Source: Sphingobacteriaceae bacterium (GTDB lineage Bacteria; Bacteroidota; Bacteroidia; Sphingobacteriales; Sphingobacteriaceae). From it: a stretch of DNA of 64,000 nucleotides. Both the position numbers and the translations under genes were made by a program. Where the stretch lies: positions 124,001 to 188,000 of the forward strand of contig JAGIAD010000002.1 in assembly GCA_017745075.1 (NCBI GenBank). Reading direction: 5' to 3'. Of this stretch, positions 52,802 through 63,000 are shown in pieces (within the stretch, counting starts at the first letter, position 1; every line of letters starts with the position of its first letter). Below the pieces are notes generated by a model. It was not told the origin of the DNA. It saw only the letters and a program-made list of their open reading frames with translations, and did no database searches.

Positions 52802-53941
52802 TTATTCCATTAGTTTTTGGTTAAAACCAATTATCAGTTTAAAGAGATCATTATATTTAGTGAGGGGTAGGGTTTCGGGTTTATCAAATATATCATGATA
52901 GGCTGAAGGACCACCCTGGGTATAGATAAAAAACGCGGGAACGCCTTTTTCGGTAAAGAAATAATGATCACTATTGGCTGCTTTACCCCTCGGATTGATT
53001 TTGGAAATGTAATGATGTTCATTGTTAACTGCATTGAGTTGCGCAAAGGCATTTGGGTAAACAGATGCATTAACTACAGTCATTCCGGCTTCACCCGTTC
53101 CAACCAGATCGAGGTTAAGGAGGAATTTAATATTGCCTAAGGGAACCAGCGGATTTTCTACAAAATACCTCGATCCTAAAAGGCCCGATTCTTCTGCTGC
53201 AAAACAGATAAAACCAATAGAGTATGGCTGGGGATTGGCGGCATAATATTTAGCAAAACTCAATAAGGTGGCCACACCAGCTGCGTTATCGTTTGCTCCG
53301 GGGAAAAAGGTATTGGCACCCATTCCGCCCAAATGATCGTAATGCGCGGTAATGATTAAAAGTGAATCAGGGTATTTATTTCCTTTAACCAGCCCGCAAA
53401 TATTGGCTGCCTGGAAATCGGGGATGAATTTATTTTCGATATCAACACTGATTTCTTTAGGAGTGGCTTTGAAATATTTCTTGTTAACCTGGATATTGGT
53501 TACTTCGCCAACTTCTGTAGCTGCCGACCAGGTAAGTTTATCTTTTAACGAAATAATTAATGAGGGCGTAGCCTGGTAATTAAGGCTATCGATCGGTGTT
53601 AAACCGGCTTTTTGCTTAATGCCCGGACTTTCGTTATTTACGATAAAATCTTTACCTGGAACGAGTTTCTGTCCATTAATGGCGACTGTCATTTTTCCCG
53701 GGAAGGTATTTACAGGGAAAGAAAAATATTGCTCATACTGAGCCCCCATTGGCAATAAGCCGATTTTTTGATAGGTATCTGCAATATAACCAGCTGCTTT
53801 TTTCATCCCCTCTTTCGTATACCCCCTGCCCCAGAATGCTTTTGATGTCAGGGTGTTTACCACGGTCCGCACATAAGCAGAATCCTGCGCAAAACTGTTT
53901 ATGGTACAAAACAACAAGATGAAGAAACTGAATTTTTTCAT
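52802..53941 (-). CDS. M28 family zinc aminopeptidase, exported
   Basis: A 379-aa peptidase with a signal peptide (about 1-18, ending NSFAQ). Zinc-site residues of M28 are all visible in order: HYDHLG (His), PGANDNAAG (bridging Asp), AAEESGLLGS (catalytic Glu and metal Glu), NLDLVG (Asp) and NSDHYFF (His). Such enzymes remove N-terminal residues from peptides in the periplasm. Separated from the DUF6607 gene by a palindromic repeat, so probably a separate unit. Confidence 0.9.
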   Translation of the reverse strand: MKKFSFFILLFCTINSFAQDSAYVRTVVNTLTSKAFWGRGYTKEGMKKAAGYIADTYQKIGLLPMGAQYEQYFSFPVNTFPGKMTVAINGQKLVPGKDFIVNNESPGIKQKAGLTPIDSLNYQATPSLIISLKDKLTWSAATEVGEVTNIQVNKKYFKATPKEISVDIENKFIPDFQAANICGLVKGNKYPDSLLIITAHYDHLGGMGANTFFPGANDNAAGVATLLSFAKYYAANPQPYSIGFICFAAEESGLLGSRYFVENPLVPLGNIKFLLNLDLVGTGEAGMTVVNASVYPNAFAQLNAVNNEHHYISKINPRGKAANSDHYFFTEKGVPAFFIYTQGGPSAYHDIFDKPETLPLTKYNDLFKLIIGFNQKLME

Positions 53942-53977
53942 GACGGAATTTAGTAAAATAAAACTGAGGAAAAGATG

Positions 53978-54040
53978 ATCGTGGCCCTGAATTTATTTCA
54001 GGAACCTGATAGATGCTGAAGTGAATTCAGCATGACGATA
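53978..54040. repeat. Palindromic repeat, CTGAATT type
   Basis: Outer ATCGT...CTGAATT and AATTCAG...ACGAT are inverse. It contains two small hairpins: CCTGAA/TTCAGG (53986-54002) and GCTGAA/TTCAGC (54015-54031). Looks like an interspersed element between the M28 and DUF6607 genes. Confidence 0.6.
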
Positions 54041-54114
54041 ATTGAAAATAAAAAATGGTTGATGTTTAACTGCAACTGCCATTAAACATCAACCATTGGG
54101 TATAAATTATTTTT

Positions 54115-55062
54115 TTACTTTGCAAGGTAAGGTTGCAAAGCCGTTTTAATTTTTTCTTTGTTCTGCGCTGCCGTCCATTTTTCTTTGATAGATTGATCAC
54201 CCAGGCTAAAAAGTGTTTCGTAAAGCAATTTACCATTTGCCATGGTCTGTACTTTGAAGGTATTCTGAGACCCGATAATATCGGCCCAAACACCACGAAC
54301 ATCGGCCCAGTAAGATTTTTGGCTGGCCCACCATTTTTGCGCATTGGCAAAAGTTTTAGGATCTATTTTGGTAAACTCCTCATAACCTTTTTCAACAGCC
54401 AGCAATTTATCGCCACTGGCCGAGCGTATAATCTTTTTATTGTCCTGCTCGAACATCCAGCCATCTTTGGTGATAGTGATTCTACTGCCGCGGTTTAATA
54501 CATTGTAATCTTTGCGAATGGTCGATTCTCTTCTTGGCAAAGGCGAATCGGTTTCGCTCTGCCAGACGTCATGACCGCCAACATGGCTCCAGGTACCATA
54601 ACCCTGGTAACGCGGGCTATCATCTACCTGATACACTTTTTGTGTCCATTTACCTTTTACATCAGCTGGTGTTAAATTGCCTTTTTTCCATGCATTACCT
54701 TCAGTATAAAGCATAATATCGGTATCTTCATAAGTCCAGTCCTGGCGCCAGTGTTTAATTACCGTTGTATCATTTATGGCCAGCATGTGCTGAATCACAA
54801 TTCGTTTGGGTTCATCAACAATGATTTCGGCCCATTCATTGCCATGGCTTTCGTAAGGTTTGCTGAATTTGTAATTTGGATCGGGTGCAGTTACCTCACC
54901 ATAATTGAAATTCACTTCATAGAAACCCGCTAAAGATTTTATGGCCTTTCTGTCTTTTTCCAATTTTTCTTCAGGAGAATCTACTTTGGTTTGGGCGCTG
55001 GTATTAAGGGCTATTAAGCCGGTTAACACCAAAATTAGGTTTAAAAACTTCATTTTTATCAT
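54115..55062 (-). CDS. DUF6607 family exported protein
   Basis: A 315-aa protein with a signal peptide (about 4-24, ending NTSAQ). Recognisable DUF6607 blocks: YESHGNEWAEIIVDEPKRIV, HWRQDWTYEDTDIMLYTEG, and YGTWSHVGGHDVWQSETDSPLPRRES (split). No known activity. In many Bacteroidota it sits with PepSY and DUF4198 genes and a TonB receptor, as here, which points to iron or haem handling in the periplasm (inference). Starts 14 bp behind the PepSY gene stop. Alternative start three codons on. Confidence 0.85.
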   Translation of the reverse strand: MIKMKFLNLILVLTGLIALNTSAQTKVDSPEEKLEKDRKAIKSLAGFYEVNFNYGEVTAPDPNYKFSKPYESHGNEWAEIIVDEPKRIVIQHMLAINDTTVIKHWRQDWTYEDTDIMLYTEGNAWKKGNLTPADVKGKWTQKVYQVDDSPRYQGYGTWSHVGGHDVWQSETDSPLPRRESTIRKDYNVLNRGSRITITKDGWMFEQDNKKIIRSASGDKLLAVEKGYEEFTKIDPKTFANAQKWWASQKSYWADVRGVWADIIGSQNTFKVQTMANGKLLYETLFSLGDQSIKEKWTAAQNKEKIKTALQPYLAK

Positions 55063-55076
55063 TAATTAGGTTGTGG

Positions 55077-56294
55077 TTAATTTTCCGCAATGGCGGGATT
55101 TTTCTTCTTTTTCTTTTTGCCCCACCAGATGATAAATCCGGTGATGGGTAAACTTGCTGCAATTAAACTGGCAAAAAAGGCAATTATTTTTCCGGGAAGG
55201 CCTAAAATAGCGCCAACATGGATATCGTAATTCATGCCGATGAGTGCTTCACCGGCGTTTTTATCGCTTTGGTTTTTACGGCCAAGCAATTTTCCTGTAT
55301 ACTGATCGACCAGCAGAACATCGAAATTCCAATAGGTTTCTTCACCCTTATAGCCGGTTGCATAAATGGTTGCCGTACCCCCTTCGGCCGGCGACATCCC
55401 GATGCGGTCGGCATTTTTAAAGGTTTTCTGCGCGGTTTCGAAGGCCATATCAAATGGAACGGCTTTAATGGTTTTGGTCGAATCTGATTTGGCCAATATT
55501 TCTTTGGGTGGTTTAGTGCTGCCTGATGCCACTACATACACCGTTTTTTGAAACCATTGAAATGCCCATACCAGGCCTGTTAATGCCAGCATGAGGCAAA
55601 TAATCATCACGTAAAAACCCAATACGTTGTGCATATCGTAATTGATGCGCTTAAATTTGGCCTTCCATTTAATTTTGAAACTTTTATCGAAGTTTGATTT
55701 TTTGAGGTTTTTAGGCCACCACATTACCATACCTGAGATTAAAAGAAAAACAAAAATAATGGTACTCCAGCCGATAATCTGCTGCCCAATGGGATGGTTA
55801 ATGAGAAAACTCCAGTGCAGCATTTTAACAATGCTGAAGAACTCGTATTTATTATCGGAAACTAAGGTAACTTTTCCCGTATAAGGATTGATGAGCACGA
55901 GATCGTAATAATCTATCGAATCGAAATACCAGAATGCTTTAGGATTGCCGGGTTTATAAGTACTAAATTCCCATGCCCGATCGGGCTGGGCATAGCTCGA
56001 AATGAAATTCACTTTTTTCTTTCCGCCCAGGGCTTTTTCGGCAGTTGATTTTAATAGGCTTAAAGGAATTGTTTTTTTATCTGCCGGTACCTCAACAAAA
56101 AACTCTTTTCTATGGATAAACTCTGTAATTTCTTTCTGAAAGGCAAAAATACAGCCGGTAATGCCCAAATGAAAAACCACAAGGCCCGATGCTATACCTA
56201 GCCATAAGTGCAGCCAATCGCTGATTCTTCTTATTTGCGATTTCTTTGTTTTTTTCTGTATAGGTTTTGTTGGCGACATTAAGTTTTTAATCAT
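55077..56294 (-). CDS. PepSY-associated membrane protein (siderophore-reductase-like)
   Basis: A ~405-aa inner-membrane protein with four helices: WLHLWLGIASGLVVFHLGIT, IIGWSTIIFVFLLISGMVMWWP, VLGFYVMIICLMLALTGLVW and IIAFFASLIAASLPITGFIIWW. Two periplasmic loops have PepSY features (DLVLINPYTGKVTLV, VLLVDQYTGKLLGR). His residues in the helices (HLWLG, MHNVLG, WSFLINHPIG) could bind haem. Members next to TonB-dependent siderophore receptors are thought to reduce ferric siderophores in the periplasm (FoxB/FhuF-like role). The start is uncertain: ATGs at 56321, 56294 and 56279 are possible; I take 56294. Confidence 0.85.
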   Translation of the reverse strand: MIKNLMSPTKPIQKKTKKSQIRRISDWLHLWLGIASGLVVFHLGITGCIFAFQKEITEFIHRKEFFVEVPADKKTIPLSLLKSTAEKALGGKKKVNFISSYAQPDRAWEFSTYKPGNPKAFWYFDSIDYYDLVLINPYTGKVTLVSDNKYEFFSIVKMLHWSFLINHPIGQQIIGWSTIIFVFLLISGMVMWWPKNLKKSNFDKSFKIKWKAKFKRINYDMHNVLGFYVMIICLMLALTGLVWAFQWFQKTVYVVASGSTKPPKEILAKSDSTKTIKAVPFDMAFETAQKTFKNADRIGMSPAEGGTATIYATGYKGEETYWNFDVLLVDQYTGKLLGRKNQSDKNAGEALIGMNYDIHVGAILGLPGKIIAFFASLIAASLPITGFIIWWGKKKKKKNPAIAEN

Positions 56295-56349
56295 GAACCG
56301 GCTGACAGCTTTGGCTGCCAATGGTTGAAAAGTTTTAAGTTAATCCGGT

Positions 56350-57060
56350 TTATTTAACTTCAGTAGTATAGGTTACCAAATGCCAGGTTTTTTCGTAATC
56401 CTGTCCGTTCAGTTTACCCGGTGTTTTATCTTCGGTAAAAGCCTCCAGAAAATAATTTCCTTTTGCACCCGGGTTAAAAGTAAATTTACCTGCTGCATCG
56501 GTTGTAGTTGTCTGTGCTTTTTTATCAGGACCAACAACAGTTAATTTTTGGTTTGCAAAAGGTGTTTTGTTATAAATAACCTCATGAACTGCAGTTTCGC
56601 CCACTTTTAAAGCGTATTTACCGGGCCTGATGGTTAAGGTCGCATCAGCAGGAAATACCTTATTTATTTTTAAAGTACCAACAGCAACATCAGCGAAAGC
56701 ATAATATTCGATTTTTGCTTTTTCGTAAACAGTAGCTACCTCGTGTACAATAGCAATTTTGTAGGTTCCGTCCTGATCGGGTGTAAAACTGGCTTTGTAA
56801 AAAAGTACATCAGGCGAAGTTGTTAAAATTGTTGTGGTACCATTGGGAGCCGTTAAAACCAATTTGAAATCTTTCAGGTTGCTGAACCATTTTGCTGTGG
56901 TATCACACTCGTTGCTTTCGTATTCTCCAAAAAAAACTTTTATGCCCTGTGCTTGCCCCTTTTTGCCTGTTGCCGATGTTTCGATCCATAAAGCATGTGC
57001 AAACACATTCGTGATGCCCAAGGCGAGAAATAATGCCAATAATGAGATTTTAGTTTTCAT
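56350..57060 (-). CDS. DUF4198 family exported protein
   Basis: A 236-aa periplasmic protein (signal about 1-21, ending VFAHA). HALWIET directly behind the signal is a hallmark of DUF4198 proteins, whose new N-terminal His may bind a metal. The body is beta-rich with Ig-like strands (LKVGETAVHEVIYNKTPFA, TTTDAAGKFTFNPGAKGNYF). It lies between the receptor and PepSY genes and probably helps metal or siderophore handling (inference). Confidence 0.85.
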   Translation of the reverse strand: MKTKISLLALFLALGITNVFAHALWIETSATGKKGQAQGIKVFFGEYESNECDTTAKWFSNLKDFKLVLTAPNGTTTILTTSPDVLFYKASFTPDQDGTYKIAIVHEVATVYEKAKIEYYAFADVAVGTLKINKVFPADATLTIRPGKYALKVGETAVHEVIYNKTPFANQKLTVVGPDKKAQTTTTDAAGKFTFNPGAKGNYFLEAFTEDKTPGKLNGQDYEKTWHLVTYTTEVK

Positions 57061-57075
57061 GTTTTCGGTTTTTAA

Positions 57076-57113
57076 AACCGGGAGCAGCTGATCTGATCCA
57101 AATGCTCCCGGTT
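57076..57113 (-). terminator. Strong hairpin between the TonB receptor and DUF4198 genes
   Basis: AACCGGGAGCA (57076-57086) and TGCTCCCGGTT (57103-57113) form a perfect 11-bp stem with a 16-base loop, followed on the minus strand by TTTT. It lies seven bases behind the receptor stop. It could terminate part of the transcripts, so that the receptor is made in excess over the downstream genes, or stabilise the receptor mRNA. Confidence 0.6.
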
Positions 57114-57120
57114 GATTTTA

Positions 57121-59559
57121 TTAAAATTTATAAGTTACGCTACCGGTAAAGGTTCTTAAATCCTGTGGATTCATGGTGCTGTAACCTGTCCAGTATTTTT
57201 GATTGGTAAAGTTGTCTACTTTAGCACCGATCCTAAACCTTGGGTGATCGTAGAATACCGATGCGTTAAAAACTTCGTAAGCCGGCAATATAAATACACC
57301 CTGACTTACGCTGTTTACAATTTTGTTATCGCTGGCATAGTTACCACCGGCACCTAAACCAAAGCCTCTTAACGAACCTGTAGCAAACTTATAACTGATC
57401 CATAAGTTGGCCGAGTATGGCGAAGCTGAATAAGCATCACGTCTCCCTTCAACATCAGGAGAAGCATTTTGCAGGCGGTTATCATTATAAGCAAAGCCTG
57501 CAATAATGTTTAAACCATTTAAAGGGTTGGCTACAATTTCTGCTTCGATACCTTTGCTGATTTTGTTACCATCCTGGATCTGTGCATTTGGGTTTAACGG
57601 ATCTCCATTATAGCCCCTTACAATATCTTTAACTTTGATGTAATAATAAGATACCGATCCTGTTAATTTGCCATCAAACAGGTTACTTTTAATACCACCT
57701 TCTATCTGGTTAGCTTGTTCTGGCTTAAATGAATCGCCTTTATAATCAATCCCATTAATGTTATTAAAACCGTTCTGGTAATTGGCAAATAGCGATAACT
57801 GATCTTTAATCGGCTGGAATACCAGGCCGAATTTAGGAGAGAAAACCGTTTGTTTGTAAGCTCCTTTTGGAGCTGAACCCGCGCGATCAGAATTGCCTTT
57901 GTTATCGAACCTGTCTACCCTTAATGCAGCTAAGGCAATTAACCTGTCTGTTAAATTAATTACATCTGATGCGTAAGCACTGTAAGTATTGGATTTGAAA
58001 TTAATCGGATATTTAGAAGAAGGATTTGCCGCATAAAATGCAGCTAGATTAGCCTCGGTAAAATTATTGTAATTGGCACCCGTTCCATTTTTATTTGTGA
58101 TGTCAAAACTATCGATCGAATAAAACAATTGATCGGAATTCTGACGCAAATAATCCAAACCTAAAACCAGCCTGTTTTTGATTGAACCCAGGTTAAAAGT
58201 ACCGTTAAAATTTTGTTGGATTTCGTAGTTGTAAAGTTTACTGTTATCTGTTGATTGATCTGCCCTTGAAATGAAGTCGGCGCCTGGTGCAGCAGTTGGA
58301 TTGCCCAGCGGCGGGTAATTATTTGGAACCAGGAACAGGTAAGTGCCACGGCCGTTAGAAAAACTATAACTGGATGAAAAGCTGGTGTGCGATGACCAGT
58401 TTTCGTTAAATTTATAATTCGCCTGGCCAAAGAAATTTGTACTGTTGTATTTTTGCTTCATCACATCACCGGTAAACGATTTATCGTAAGGTATACCAGA
58501 CTGATCAGCCCGGTCAAAACCAAGGTCTTTTACTGGAAAATAGAAGAAAACAAATGGTTTTAAAGTGTTTTTACCATTAGAAATCTCAGCATCAAAGGTA
58601 AAGTCCAACTTATCGTTTACCTTATAAGCTAAACTCGGGGCAACAAAGAAACCCCTGTCGAATACATTTTGCTGGAAAGAGCCTTTGTAATTGTAGGAAG
58701 CATTTAAACGTGCATAAATGTGGTTGTTTTTATCAACCGGGAAATTAAAGTCGGTGCTTACCCTGTTTACATCATAGCTACCGGCCGAATAGGTTACCTC
58801 TCCGCCCAAGCCTTCGAAAGGTTTTTTGGTGATGCGGTTAATTAACCCCCCATATGAAGTTAAAGTACTGCCGAACAAGGTTGCAGACGGACCTTTAATT
58901 ACTTCTACACTTTCAATGTTCGCCGCATCGTTACGGCTGGTTATATTGCCTACAATCCCGTTTCTGAGTTTCGATTGAACAATAAAACCCCTTGATGCAT
59001 AGTATGCACCGCCATCGCCTCCGCGGCCGGTTGATTCCCACATTTTTTGGATACCTACCGCGTTACGCGTTGCATCATCAACCGAGAATATCAGCTGGTC
59101 GTTAAAAGTTTCTTTGGTAATGGTGGTGTAAACCTGTGGATTTTCTAAATTGGTGATCGGCATTTTGGCTACATAATCGCTCTTTTGGACGCCATATTTA
59201 TTGGCTTTACCTTTATTAATATTGACTTCGCTGAGCTGATTGGAATTCTGGCTGATCACAAAATCGATTGTTTTGTTCTCGCCTGCGGCGATTATGATTG
59301 ATTTTTCTATACTCTGAATGCCAACACCCGATGCACGTATGATATAAGAACCTGGTTTAACACGGTGAATCTCGAAAAAACCTTTATCGTTGGTTATGTT
59401 TCCCAAACCTTTCCCTTTTAAACCTATAGAGATATAAGCTGCCGGTTTACCGTCTGAGGTGGTTACCTGACCGCTAATGGTTGAAAATTGTTGTGCAAAG
59501 GAGAGCAAGCTGAAAAAAGTGAAAAGAAAAGTTAAACCGGAAAGTTTGATTTTAAACAT
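57121..59559 (-). CDS. TonB-dependent siderophore receptor
   Basis: An 812-aa outer-membrane receptor. Signal about 1-23 (ending LSFAQ), a carboxypeptidase-like domain at about 26-110 (ISGQVTTSDGKPAAYISIGL), plug at about 130-250 (FNDQLIFSVDDATRNAVGIQ, VEVIKGPSATLFGS, GGLINRITKKPFEG) and a 22-strand barrel ending in KF. The plug wording is that of the FhuA/FoxA/FepA siderophore class, not SusC. With PepSY, DUF4198 and DUF6607 genes behind it, it heads a likely iron uptake operon. I use the ATG at 59559; the upstream ATG adds 16 residues before the signal. Iron control by Fur is expected, but I see no clear Fur box. Confidence 0.9.
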   Translation of the reverse strand: MFKIKLSGLTFLFTFFSLLSFAQQFSTISGQVTTSDGKPAAYISIGLKGKGLGNITNDKGFFEIHRVKPGSYIIRASGVGIQSIEKSIIIAAGENKTIDFVISQNSNQLSEVNINKGKANKYGVQKSDYVAKMPITNLENPQVYTTITKETFNDQLIFSVDDATRNAVGIQKMWESTGRGGDGGAYYASRGFIVQSKLRNGIVGNITSRNDAANIESVEVIKGPSATLFGSTLTSYGGLINRITKKPFEGLGGEVTYSAGSYDVNRVSTDFNFPVDKNNHIYARLNASYNYKGSFQQNVFDRGFFVAPSLAYKVNDKLDFTFDAEISNGKNTLKPFVFFYFPVKDLGFDRADQSGIPYDKSFTGDVMKQKYNSTNFFGQANYKFNENWSSHTSFSSSYSFSNGRGTYLFLVPNNYPPLGNPTAAPGADFISRADQSTDNSKLYNYEIQQNFNGTFNLGSIKNRLVLGLDYLRQNSDQLFYSIDSFDITNKNGTGANYNNFTEANLAAFYAANPSSKYPINFKSNTYSAYASDVINLTDRLIALAALRVDRFDNKGNSDRAGSAPKGAYKQTVFSPKFGLVFQPIKDQLSLFANYQNGFNNINGIDYKGDSFKPEQANQIEGGIKSNLFDGKLTGSVSYYYIKVKDIVRGYNGDPLNPNAQIQDGNKISKGIEAEIVANPLNGLNIIAGFAYNDNRLQNASPDVEGRRDAYSASPYSANLWISYKFATGSLRGFGLGAGGNYASDNKIVNSVSQGVFILPAYEVFNASVFYDHPRFRIGAKVDNFTNQKYWTGYSTMNPQDLRTFTGSVTYKF

Positions 59560-60008
59560 GCTAATATTTATTTGGATTAATTCTAAAGAGACGCAAAATA
59601 ACGACACAAAATCGGATTATCCAAATTATTTTGAATTATTCTAAATAGGGTGAGAGGCATTCGGCTTTAATCCGTATGTTGTTAATGCCCTAAAAGATTA
59701 GTTTAACGTTTTAGCTGTTTCTTTTCTTAGATTTTTCAGCTGTTTTTTTTAAAAAAACTTACCTGTTTACTGATTAACTGAATTTATGCTAAATAATGAA
59801 GAAAATCGTGGTTTATTTGGCTAAATGTGTCATTGCATTCAATAGAAGCATATTTTGAATTGCAAAAACCTGGTATTGAAGAATTAAATGTTAATTAATG
59901 TTAAATTTTTAAGTTAAAATATGGTTTTATTTAGCTAAAAAGTAATTAAATGTCAAATAGAAAAGTTGATACTTTAGTTGGTAATCAAACCTAACTAACT
60001 AATCATCA
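59560..60008. other. Divergent promoter region, siderophore receptor / susC
   Basis: 449 bp, very A+T-rich, no open frame. TATTTTG on the minus strand near 59600 may be the -7 box of the receptor (one base short of consensus). Before susC, TTGATACTTTAG near 59966 is the best match. The sequence also has poly-T/A runs around 59745-59757. No operator palindrome seen. Confidence 0.45.
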
Positions 60009-63000
60009 ATGGAAAAAAATTCTACAAGACATGCCTATGTGAAATTTTTAGCAGTCACATTATTTTATCTGTTAATTCCCTGGCTGGCTTTCGCCCAGAA
60101 AACAATCAGGGGAACCGTTTTAGATCAGTCCGGTAAACCAATTCCAGGAGTTTCAATTATCGAAAAAGGTACGAAAAATGGTACCTCTACCAATGCCGAC
60201 GGAAAGTTTACCTTAACGGTTCAGAAAGACGGTGCTATTGTTACAGCCAGAATAGTGGGCTATCGTTCGGTCGAGAAAACAGCACCGGCAAGCGGTGCGA
60301 TAAACTTCTCTTTGGAAGAGGATAATAATACACTGAACGAAGTGGTTACTATCGGTTATCAAAAAATTACCAGGAAGAAAACTACAGCTGCAATTTCCAG
60401 TATTTCAGGTAAAGAACTGGCTAACTTGCCTGCGGCAAGTTTTGATCAGTTGTTGCAGGGCCGCTTATCGGGGGTAAATGTTCAGAACTTTACAGGTCAG
60501 CCAGGTGTTGCACCTACTGTATCCGTAAGGGGTAACTCTACAGGTAGCACAAGTTACGACCAGTTTAACGTCATCAGATCGCCGCTTTATGTGGTAGATG
60601 GTGTTCCTCAATCATCTGACGATTATGTTCCGCCAGGTACCGGAACAGGAACCAATTATATGGCCGGCCTTAATCCGAATGACATTGAATCTATCGATGT
60701 ATTAAAAGATGCTTCAGCAGCAGCTATTTATGGTTCAAGAGCAGCTAATGGTGTAATTTTAATTACAACAAAAAAAGGTACTGGTGGCGATACAAGAGTA
60801 ACCTTTAACTCTTATTATGGTATGGTGCAACGCCCTAATTTAAGGCAGGCTACCATGGGTACTACAGAACGCAGGCAAAAAATGGAAGTACTTCAAAGAC
60901 AGCTAAGTTACGATCAGCGTGTACAATTGCCTTATATACTTACAGATAGTTTAAACCCCGCTTTTAATGGCCATACCGATTGGCAGGATTTATTTTATCA
61001 GACGGGTAAAATCAATGATAATAACCTGAGTATAAGCGGTGGTACTGATAATGGAACAACTTATCGTTTCAGTGGAGGGTATTATGATGAGGATGGTATT
61101 GTAAAAGGAACAGGCTTTAAACGCTATAGTACGCGCTTAAATCTTACCTCGAGGGCAATGAATAAAAAATTAATGATCAACCCCATATTTTATTATTCAA
61201 GTGCCAGCAGAGGCAGAGGTAATGAAGATCCAAATGATCCATCCAAGCCTACTAAAATCGGTTCCGGGAATTTACCTTCCTCACTGTTGAATGTATCTCC
61301 TGAAAAATTGGATTATTTTGTAAGTAAAGATGGTGAAAACTTAAACAGAAATGTGTCGAACCAATTTGGAGCTAACCTTAACCTGGCCTATGAGTTTAAT
61401 AAACACTTTACATTAAATTCCCAGTCGTCCTATACTAATGACAATACCCGTAGGGATGTAAGTATGAGCAATTTGTTAAACAATGGTTTTGGCAACAGCT
61501 CTTCCAGTTTCTCTTCCAGTGCAATGGGTTTAAGAACATCGAACTACCTCGCTTATAATGGCTCTATTAATAAACACTCTTTTAGTGCGGTAGCGGGTCA
61601 GGATATAGAGTATAGTTTATTTCAATCTACCCAGGCATCCGGCTATGGAGGTGCATCAGATAACATACAAACGGTTACTGGTTTTAAGCAACAGAATATT
61701 TATGCTTACTCAAATTACATAGCCCATGGGCTGGTAGCTTATTATGGCCGTTTTAATTATGATTATGATGGCAAGTACCTTTTATCCGGAACGATCAGAA
61801 CGGACGGTTCTTCTGGTTTTGGAGAAAATAATAAATATGGAGTATTTCCTTCCGTTTCAGCAGGATGGCTTCTTTCAGAAGAAAACTTTATGAAAAACTT
61901 AACCAATAACCCTTTTACACTGATTAAAATTAGAGGAAGTTATGGCGTTACAGGAAATGAAGATAAAAGAAATGCTTACGTGCAATATAATACTTACCAG
62001 GTTAACAATGGTTCTTTTAGCGGAAATGGTGGAGCAACCTCATATAATGGTGTAACCGCAATTACCCCTAATTTTGTAAATGGTGTTGCACAAAAGGATT
62101 TAAGCTGGGAGAAATCTACACAATGGAATATTGGTACCGATTTGGAAATTGATAACGGTAGATATGCCCTTTCCTTCGATGTGTATAACAAAGAAGTAAA
62201 ACAAAAACTTTTTAATGTTGATTTGCCGGTTACATCAGGCTATGACAATGCTTTCACCAATGCATTTGCGGTTCGTAACGCAGGTTTAGAGTTGACTTTA
62301 ACTGCAAATCCTTTCCGCAAGGAATTTAAGTGGAATAGCTCTTTTAATATCTCTTATAATAAAAATCAGATCATGAGTTTGCCGAATGGTGGCCGTGATA
62401 TTATTTTGAGTGGAGATCGTTTTGATAAAAACCACGTGCTTTCTGTAGGTAGTCCACTAAATGCTTTCTATTTATATCGTACAAAAGGTGTATTTTCTAC
62501 TTCAGCCGATATTCCCCAGAACCCTTATACCGGAGAAAGATATAGAAACAGTAATGGAACATTTAGTGCAGGTGATTTTTACCTGGCCGATCTGGATGGA
62601 GATTATTTTATAGATATTTTTAATGATGGTATCAATCCGGATAAAGCTCCAATTGGCGATCCTAACCCACGTTTTACCGGTGGTTGGACCAATAACTTTT
62701 CTTATAAAAATTTCTCTTTGGGGATTTTCGTAACATTCACTCTCAAGCGTGACGTACTAAATCTATTTGATTCAGATCGTTTTACGAACGCAACTGATGC
62801 TAATGCGGTATATAATTTTGCCAGTGTCTCTTCACCGGATTTAGACCGCCTCAACATCTGGAGAAACCCTGGAGATCAGGCTGAATATGCAAAACTCGAT
62901 TTGGGATCCTATCGATATTATTATACGGCTGCACAATCCTTTTTCCTCGAAAAGGGTGGCTATGCAAGGATCAAAAGTATCAACCTTGGTTATGATTTCA

